The position numbers and the translations under genes are program-made. From contig JAGRMP010000030.1 in assembly GCA_020441225.1 (NCBI GenBank), forward strand, positions 1 to 7,775: DNA of 7,775 nt, read 5' to 3'. Shown one piece after another: positions 1-4,077 of this stretch. Position 1 is the stretch's first letter. Each line of letters starts with the position of its first letter. The notes beneath the pieces were generated by a model. It saw only the letters and a list, made by a program, of their open reading frames with translations, was not told the DNA's origin and searched no databases. Source of the DNA: Maritimibacter sp. GTDB taxonomy: Bacteria > Pseudomonadota > Alphaproteobacteria > Rhodobacterales > Rhodobacteraceae.

Positions 1-347
1 AGGTGACGCTGCTGGTCGATGTCACCCCGATCGGCTCGGCCTACGAGGCCGGCACCGCGCCGCGGGTGATCGAGCAGGCGGCCGCCACGGGCGGCGAGCT
101 GCCGCCGGAATGCATCGGCGTCGACCCCGGCACCGATCCGCGGCCCGCCGACACCGGCCTCGACGATTTCGGCGGCGAACCCACCGATGTGTTGTGTGCC
201 CCCCGCGTGCCCGAAGAGCCCGCTGCGGCCGACCCGGCCCCGGCACAAGACACCGAACCCATGCCCGACAGCGAGGCGCCTGCGCCCGCCGATACCGGGC
301 TCACCACAAATCCGGCCGGCGACCAGAACTCGGCCATCACCAATTAG
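1..347 (+). CDS. C-terminal part of an unrecognised proline/acid-rich protein (5' end outside window)
   Basis: The frame is open from the left edge (first complete codon at 3) to TAG at 345-347, giving 114 visible residues. A GTG sits at position 3, but there is no visible ribosome site and no signal peptide, so this is most likely the tail of a longer protein. The first 35 or so residues look folded (TLLVDVTPIGSAYEAG). The rest is low-complexity, rich in Pro, Ala, Asp and Glu, like an extracytoplasmic linker or tail. It holds two cysteines (about residues 37 and 65) and the tetrad PADTG twice. A similar PADTG-DTG stretch occurs in the linker of the SH3-like gene at 1596-2321, so related secreted proteins may be clustered here. 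I do not recognise a family. The reading frame itself is fairly secure from codon use; the function is unknown. Confidence 0.6.
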   Translation, partial: VTLLVDVTPIGSAYEAGTAPRVIEQAAATGGELPPECIGVDPGTDPRPADTGLDDFGGEPTDVLCAPRVPEEPAAADPAPAQDTEPMPDSEAPAPADTGLTTNPAGDQNSAITN

Positions 348-425
348 GGAGGGAAACCAAATCGCATGCACCTTTCGGCGCCGATGCGCCTTCCACGACT
401 GATCCACAACCAAGCCACTTTCCAC

Positions 426-429
426 GGAG
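426..429 (+). promoter_or_regulatory. Shine-Dalgarno site of the 437 gene
   Basis: GGAG lies 7 nt before ATG 437. It decides this start over the more upstream in-frame codons, because the ATG it serves opens directly onto a typical signal peptide (MKTLLIAAAASV). The longer reading frame upstream has an Arg/His-rich, shadow-like composition and overlaps the preceding gene. Confidence 0.7.
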
Positions 430-436
430 CAAACAC

Positions 437-1468
437 ATGAAAACCCTTCTCATCGCGGCCGCAGCGTCGGTCACCACCTTCTTCGCCGCGGCGCCCGTCG
501 TCGCCGACATCCCCACCATCAACGTGCTCGTCGTCCAGGAGGACTGGGACGAAGACAGCCTGATCCGCAACAACCGGATCCAGAACGCGGTGCTCAACAC
601 GCTCAACCAGACCCTGCACGCGCCCGCCTACCAGTCGGTCCTGCAGCGCTACGGCATCTCGGGCATGGACGTCTATGACGAGACCTCGCTGACGCTGGAC
701 TTCTACCAGCAGGATCGCCAGCGCCGTCGCGACGAAGAGCTGATCTCGATCGGCCGCACGATCAACAACCCCGAGATGGACGTGCTCGTGCCCTACACGA
801 TCTACGCCCGGGCGGTGACCGATCCCTACACCCAGATCGTGAAGCTGCAGATGTCGCTCAACTACCGGGCGCTCAACATCCGCGACGGCCGCTGGATGGG
901 CGGGGACAACCTCGACATCGACACCGCCGGCGTGCCCTTCACCGGCTGCGCCACCGGCATCAACGGCACCCCGGCCGACCCGCATTGCGTGAAGGAGTTC
1001 GTCTCGCAATACGGTGAGCAGCTGGCCCGCAACGCCGGCAACAAGCTCGCGATCCAGCTGGCCGGCTCGCTTGGCCGTGCCTACGGTTCCGCCCCGAGCG
1101 AAGGCGCCGTGACCGATCCGGCCGCCGCCGGCACCAATGCCGCGGTGAGCGGCGAGACCATGGCCTACCAGGCGGTGCAGGGCTGCGGCAACATCCCGAC
1201 CACCTTCCAGGTGCAGTGGATCGGCTTCGAACAGCGTCAGATCAACGCCATCGAGGAGCACATGAACTTCTGGAAATGCGCGCTGGATACGGACGTGACC
1301 GACAGCGACTTCAGCCAGGTGACCTTCTCGTACAAGACCCGCGCCGACAAGGCCCGCGTGATCCGCAACATCCGGCTGATGCTCGAACTGATCGGCCAGG
1401 TCGCCGAACCGCGCACCGAAGGCTCGAACACGATCGTCGTCGAAGCCCTGGGCATCCGCGAGAACTGA
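437..1468 (+). CDS. Exported hypothetical protein, possible CsgG/LpoB/TolB-N-like fold
   Basis: The product is 343 residues. Residues 1-23 form a Sec signal peptide with likely cleavage at VVA-D, so it should be periplasmic or outer-membrane associated. It lacks a lipobox, unlike CsgG or LpoB. Residues about 27-150 run as a hydrophobic strand (INVLVVQ), an Asn/Arg-rich helix (NRIQNAVLNTL), a variable part, then a second strand pair (MDVLVPYTIYARAV, KLQMSLNYRALNI). This order resembles the TolB-N/CsgG/LpoB/FlgT type of fold, but I have no signature motif, so the match is only a suggestion. Cysteines 171 and 184 bracket a short loop. A Gly/Ala-rich linker (about 215-245) leads to a second domain (255-340) with VQWIGFEQRQINAIEEHM and an amphipathic NIRLMLELIG helix. 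Two more cysteines (250, 281) could form a disulfide. An 89-bp gap separates it from the gene upstream, and a hairpin follows the stop. The gene is well supported; the fold is weak and the function unknown. Confidence 0.9.
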   Translation: MKTLLIAAAASVTTFFAAAPVVADIPTINVLVVQEDWDEDSLIRNNRIQNAVLNTLNQTLHAPAYQSVLQRYGISGMDVYDETSLTLDFYQQDRQRRRDEELISIGRTINNPEMDVLVPYTIYARAVTDPYTQIVKLQMSLNYRALNIRDGRWMGGDNLDIDTAGVPFTGCATGINGTPADPHCVKEFVSQYGEQLARNAGNKLAIQLAGSLGRAYGSAPSEGAVTDPAAAGTNAAVSGETMAYQAVQGCGNIPTTFQVQWIGFEQRQINAIEEHMNFWKCALDTDVTDSDFSQVTFSYKTRADKARVIRNIRLMLELIGQVAEPRTEGSNTIVVEALGIREN

Positions 1469-1479
1469 TCTTGAGAACA

Positions 1480-1509
1480 GCGACGGCCGGTCCCGCAGCC
1501 GGCCGTCGC
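1480..1509 (+). terminator. GC-rich hairpin, possible transcription terminator
   Basis: A perfect 11-bp stem, GCGACGGCCGG (1480-1490) with CCGGCCGTCGC (1499-1509), encloses an 8-nt loop and starts 11 nt after the stop of the 437-1468 gene. No real T-tract follows (only CCCTT at 1514-1518). It could be an intrinsic terminator of the loose GC-rich type, a Rho-linked 3' end stabiliser, or a partial attenuator within an operon. Confidence 0.55.
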
Positions 1510-1582
1510 ATCGCCCTTAAACCGGCGGTGGACCTAGCATCCGACAGCTCAACAGGACCGCCGTACCCTCGACACACGAATT

Positions 1583-1587
1583 GAAGG
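1583..1587 (+). promoter_or_regulatory. Shine-Dalgarno site choosing ATG 1596
   Basis: GAAGG lies 8 nt before ATG 1596. A TTG five codons upstream (1581) would put this site inside the coding region and spoil the signal-peptide start, so ATG 1596 is preferred. Confidence 0.7.
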
Positions 1588-1595
1588 CAAGTCCA

Positions 1596-2321
1596 ATGGT
1601 CCGTATTCCTCTCCTCATCGCTGCATTCCTCGCAGTTCTGCCGGCGGCCGCGGCCGTGGCACAAACCGCTGAGTGTGAAAGCTTCAAAGTCAACGCCAAG
1701 CTCCTCAACATGCGCAACGAGCCCAATGTCTTCGGCAGCATCGTCGATGTCCTGCGCGACGAACAGATCGTCTGCATCGGGGAGATCACCAACAATTCCG
1801 GCCAGCAATGGGGCAACGTGGTGTCCAAGAGCGAGCCCGACGGCTCCGCGACCGAAGCGGCCGCCGGCTGGTCCAACATGCGCTACCTGACGCCCGCCGC
1901 GATGGCCACCGCCCCCGCCGCGCCGACCCCGGTGCCGAGCGAACCGGCAGAAGAGCCCGCCGACACCGGCGATACCGGCGACACCGGCGATACCGGCGAT
2001 ACCGCGACGCCGACGCCGACGACAGCGCCCGGCGACGTGCCCGCCTTCAACGAACCCTGGACGGAAGGCGCCTTCCCGCTCAACGGCCGCTCGCTCGAGC
2101 AGCTCTCCAACGCGATCCCGCTGTTTGCGCCGATCGAAGGCCTGCCGGACGAGGTGTGGAAAAAGCCCTGCACCGGCTGCCACCAGTGGACCAAGGAGCG
2201 GCTGTGCGAACAGGCGCAGAATTACATCGCCGATCCGGCCAAGATCTTCCGCATCCAGCACCCGCACGGCGGCATCGTCAAGAACGCGCTCTTCCAGTGG
2301 GCTTCGGCCGGCTGCGAATGA
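1596..2321 (+). CDS. Exported SH3-like domain protein with a C-terminal CxxCH (putative monohaem c) domain
   Basis: The product is 241 residues. Residues 1-22 are a signal peptide (cleavage near AVA-Q). Residues 27-100 form a bacterial SH3-like domain: LLNMRNEP is the usual 'LNVRSGP' strand, NNSGQQWGNV follows, and AAGWSNMRYL is the closing 'GW' strand. Residues 104-150 are a Pro/Thr/Ala linker with DTG repeated four times plus a terminal DT. Residues 150-241 are a small domain with CTGCH at 192-196, the motif for covalent c-haem attachment. Cys204 and Cys240 may form a disulfide. His222 or His224 in QHPHGG, or a Met/His elsewhere, could be the distal ligand. Export agrees with periplasmic haem ligation. 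The whole C-terminal domain is unusually short for a cytochrome c, so a non-haem, disulfide-stabilised domain is the alternative. Its SH3 module resembles that of the next gene, 53 bp downstream, which suggests joint expression. The partner and function are unknown. Confidence 0.9.
   Translation: MVRIPLLIAAFLAVLPAAAAVAQTAECESFKVNAKLLNMRNEPNVFGSIVDVLRDEQIVCIGEITNNSGQQWGNVVSKSEPDGSATEAAAGWSNMRYLTPAAMATAPAAPTPVPSEPAEEPADTGDTGDTGDTGDTATPTPTTAPGDVPAFNEPWTEGAFPLNGRSLEQLSNAIPLFAPIEGLPDEVWKKPCTGCHQWTKERLCEQAQNYIADPAKIFRIQHPHGGIVKNALFQWASAGCE
1962..2003 (+). repeat. 9-bp in-frame tandem repeat encoding (DTG)n
   Basis: GACACCGGC and GATACCGGC alternate for four exact units (1962-1997) followed by a partial fifth (GATACC). 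Each unit is Asp-Thr-Gly. It lies in the linker between the SH3-like and CxxCH domains. Unit length is a multiple of three, so copy-number changes would keep the frame and only alter linker length. Confidence 0.85.
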
Positions 2322-2359
2322 CCCCGCGATTAACCTCGGCCCCACAACCGTATTTCAGT

Positions 2360-2367
2360 AGGAAGGA
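2360..2367 (+). promoter_or_regulatory. Strong Shine-Dalgarno site of the SH3-YceI gene
   Basis: AGGAAGGA lies 7 nt before ATG 2375. It fixes the start although the frame stays open far upstream; the upstream part overlaps the preceding gene and is Arg-rich shadow. Confidence 0.8.
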
Positions 2368-2374
2368 TCATCCG

Positions 2375-3322
2375 ATGCCTGCATCTCACCAGAAACTCCT
2401 GCGGCTGGCGGTGATGACCGCCGCCCTCGCCGCACCCGGCCTCGCCCCCGCGACCGCGCTGGCCTGCGACTTCTACCGGACCGCCGACACCCGCCTGGAA
2501 ATCTACGATCTGCCGATCACCGGCAGCGGGCTGGCGATCGCCGTGTTGCCCGAAGGCTCGTCGGCCTGCATCGTCGAAACCCGGGCCGACCATTCCGGCA
2601 ACAACTGGGACCGGATCGACTTCTACATGTATGAGAACGTCCGCTATTCCGCCGCGGGCTGGCTCAAGGCCGACGCCGCCGGGGCCGCCTCGAACCAGGC
2701 GCCGGGAGAAGCCGCGACCGGGGCGAACGCTGCAACCCCGGCGATGGCGACCACGGCCGAGACCGGCGGCAGCAAGGAAGCGTTCTTCGCCAGTTCCTGG
2801 ACGCTGCAGCCGGAAAACTCCTCGCTCACCTTCCTGTCGACCAAGAAGGGCACCGTGACCGAGGTCCACCGGTTCAACGACATTTCGGGCGAGATCGCGC
2901 CCGACGGCACCGCCAGTGTCACCATCGGCCTCGAATCGGTCCAGTCCGGCATCGACATCCGCGATGTGCGGCTGCGGTTCCTGCTGTTCCAGGTCGACAC
3001 CTACGAACAGGCGACCATCACCGCCAAGATCGACCCGGCCGCCGTCGCGGCGGTCTGGGACAACATGAAGATGACCACCGAGATCCCGTTCACGCTCAAC
3101 CTGCACGGGGTCGAAAAGGAGCTGATGATCCCGGTCACCATTTCGCGGCTCGGCCAGAACATGGTCACCGTCGCCAGTGCCGAACCCTTCATCATCAACG
3201 CGGCCGATTTCGCGCTCGAAGGCGGGATCGCGCAGCTCAGCGAGGCGGTGGGCAACATCGGCATCTCCGCTGCCGTGCCGGTCGATTTCGACCTCACCTT
3301 CGCGGTGTCGCAGGGCGGCTGA
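2375..3322 (+). CDS. Exported SH3-like domain / YceI-family fusion protein
   Basis: The product is 315 residues. Residues 1-30 are a signal peptide ending ALA-C. The position -3 residue is Ala, so it fits signal peptidase I better than a lipobox, though a lipoprotein is not excluded. Residues 31-100 are an SH3-like domain (TRLEIYDLP, NNWDRIDF, AAGWLKAD) with Cys31 and Cys65 placed as in the neighbouring protein. A low-complexity linker (100-135) leads to a YceI domain (about 140-310): WTLQPENSSLTFLSTKKGTV, RFNDISGEIAPDG, ESVQSGIDIRDVRLRFLLF, the conserved-looking FTLNLHGVEKEL, and a closing strand. YceI proteins are periplasmic eight-stranded lipocalin-like barrels that bind isoprenoid or other amphiphilic lipids in characterised members. 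The ligand here is unknown. Typical YceI proteins lack the SH3 part, so the fusion adds a binding or targeting module. It follows the CxxCH gene closely, and a strong hairpin follows its stop. Confidence 0.93.
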   Translation: MPASHQKLLRLAVMTAALAAPGLAPATALACDFYRTADTRLEIYDLPITGSGLAIAVLPEGSSACIVETRADHSGNNWDRIDFYMYENVRYSAAGWLKADAAGAASNQAPGEAATGANAATPAMATTAETGGSKEAFFASSWTLQPENSSLTFLSTKKGTVTEVHRFNDISGEIAPDGTASVTIGLESVQSGIDIRDVRLRFLLFQVDTYEQATITAKIDPAAVAAVWDNMKMTTEIPFTLNLHGVEKELMIPVTISRLGQNMVTVASAEPFIINAADFALEGGIAQLSEAVGNIGISAAVPVDFDLTFAVSQGG

Positions 3323-3347
3323 CCCGCCGCCGGACCGAGACCCTTTG

Positions 3348-3377
3348 CATGCCCGGCGCCCCCGTGCGCCGGGCATG
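3348..3377 (+). terminator. Probable intrinsic terminator after the SH3-YceI gene
   Basis: A perfect 12-bp stem, CATGCCCGGCGC (3348-3359) with GCGCCGGGCATG (3366-3377), surrounds a 6-nt loop and begins 25 nt after the stop codon. The downstream T-run is short (ATTT at 3381-3384). A second, 7-bp G/C stem (3388-3394 with 3405-3411) follows. It separates the exported-protein block from the regulator operon. Confidence 0.75.
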
Positions 3378-3412
3378 TGCATTTGAGGGGGCGGGCCGCC
3401 CGTACCGCCCCG

Positions 3413-3439
3413 CGTGAAAAATTCTTTGACAATTTCACG
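3413..3439 (+). promoter_or_regulatory. Operator-like palindrome 1 (CGTGAAA-N13-TTTCACG)
   Basis: Seven-base arms CGTGAAA (3413-3419) and TTTCACG (3433-3439) are perfectly inverted around centre 3426, with further AT symmetry inside. It overlaps the -35 hexamer. The likely ligand is the XRE-cupin protein encoded just downstream; that assignment is inference. Confidence 0.75.
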
Positions 3440-3453
3440 GGTCTCGTGAAAAT
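3426..3453 (+). promoter_or_regulatory. Predicted sigma-70 promoter of the XRE-cupin operon
   Basis: A perfect -35 TTGACA (3426-3431) is followed after 16 bp by GAAAAT (3448-3453), which matches four of six -10 positions. Transcription would start near 3460 and leave a leader of about 28 nt before ATG 3489. Both elements lie within the palindromic operators, so bound protein should block RNA polymerase. Confidence 0.6.
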
Positions 3454-3471
3454 TCTCCCAGGAATTTCACG
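3445..3471 (+). promoter_or_regulatory. Operator-like palindrome 2 (CGTGAAA-N13-TTTCACG)
   Basis: The arms CGTGAAA (3445-3451) and TTTCACG (3465-3471) repeat site 1 with the same 27-bp span. The centres are 32 bp apart, about three helical turns, so two dimers could bind the same face. It covers the -10 and the expected start of transcription. Confidence 0.75.
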
Positions 3472-3488
3472 TCGCCCGAGTCCCCCGC

Positions 3489-4067
3489 ATGACCGACCAG
3501 CGCCCGCCAAGCCCACAAAGCCAGACGCTCGGCGCCGATCTGCGCGCCCTGCGCAAGGCGCGCGGGCTCACGCTCGGGGACATGGCCCGCGCGCTCGACA
3601 AATCCGTGGGCTGGCTCAGCCAGGTCGAACGCGACATCTCCGCGCCGCGGATGCGCGATCTGCGCGCCATCGCGACCCTGTTCGACGTGCCCCTGTCGCT
3701 GTTCTTCGGCGCCCACGGCGGCCCCGCAGAAGAGGCCGGGCTGATCGTGCGCAAGGGCGACCGCCGCATTGTCGGGGTGCATGACAGCGGGCTGGTCGAG
3801 ACCCTGCTGTCGCCCGATCTCACGGATTCATTCGAAGTGATCCATTCCACCTTTCAGCCCGGCGCGTCGCGCGCGGAAGACACGCGCCGCGACACCCAGG
3901 AACTCGCCTATCTGGTGTCGGGCAAGCTCGACATCTGGATCGACGGCCAGGCCTTCACCCTGTCCGAGGGCGACAGCTTCCGGATCCGCGGCCAGGCCTA
4001 CCGCTGGTCCAACCCCTATGCCCGGCCCGCCGTCGCGGTCTGGGTCATCTCTCCCCCGGTCTACTAG
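3489..4067 (+). CDS. XRE-family transcriptional regulator with C-terminal cupin sensor domain
   Basis: The product is 192 residues, the usual size for XRE-cupin regulators. Residues 14-70 are the helix-turn-helix (LGADLRALRKARGLTLGDMA, then KSVGWLSQVERDISAPRMRDLRAIATLFDVPLSLFF). Residues about 110-190 are a cupin barrel (FQPGASRAEDTRRDTQELAYLVSGKLDIWIDGQ, SEGDSFRIRGQAYRWSNP). The positions where metal cupins carry His are Asp/Thr/Gln and Tyr, so it probably binds an organic effector without metal. ATG 3489 is the only plausible start: an in-frame TGA lies at 3447 with no other start between, and ATG at residue 32 would cut the helix-turn-helix. Its ribosome site is weak (GAG 3478-3480). Twin palindromes over its promoter suggest autoregulation and control of the two downstream flavoprotein genes. 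Known relatives regulate amine or amino-acid catabolism; the effector here may be dimethylglycine, sarcosine or a related compound (inference). Confidence 0.95.
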   Translation: MTDQRPPSPQSQTLGADLRALRKARGLTLGDMARALDKSVGWLSQVERDISAPRMRDLRAIATLFDVPLSLFFGAHGGPAEEAGLIVRKGDRRIVGVHDSGLVETLLSPDLTDSFEVIHSTFQPGASRAEDTRRDTQELAYLVSGKLDIWIDGQAFTLSEGDSFRIRGQAYRWSNPYARPAVAVWVISPPVY

Positions 4068-4071
4068 GAGG
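4066..4071 (+). promoter_or_regulatory. Shine-Dalgarno overlapping the regulator's stop codon
   Basis: A perfect AGGAGG lies 6 nt before ATG 4078. Its first two bases are the last two of the TAG (4065-4067) ending the regulator gene, which points to one mRNA and probable translational coupling. It selects ATG 4078 over an in-frame start 20 codons upstream. Confidence 0.8.
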
Positions 4072-4077
4072 CCCCGT

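Noticed and set aside
364..390. Short hairpin (GGCGC-CGAT-GCGCC) between the first two genes
   Set aside because: Only 5 bp of stem with no T-run; expected by chance at this GC content.
110..436. N-terminal extension of the 437 gene in the same frame
   Set aside because: The extension overlaps the gene ending at 347, is His/Arg-rich, and would bury the signal peptide; GGAG before ATG 437 supports the short form.
1512..1540. Possible promoter with TAGCAT as -10 before the 1596 gene
   Set aside because: No acceptable -35 lies 15-19 bp upstream, so the match is too weak.
1311..2345. Long reverse-strand open frame (344 codons)
   Set aside because: It lies opposite two well-supported forward genes, has an Arg/Gly/His-rich shadow composition, and no ribosome site. 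GC-rich DNA produces such frames by chance.
3377..3784. Forward open frame starting in the terminator region
   Set aside because: It overlaps the operators and the regulator in another frame and becomes Arg/Ala/Pro-rich once in the regulator, so it is a shadow.
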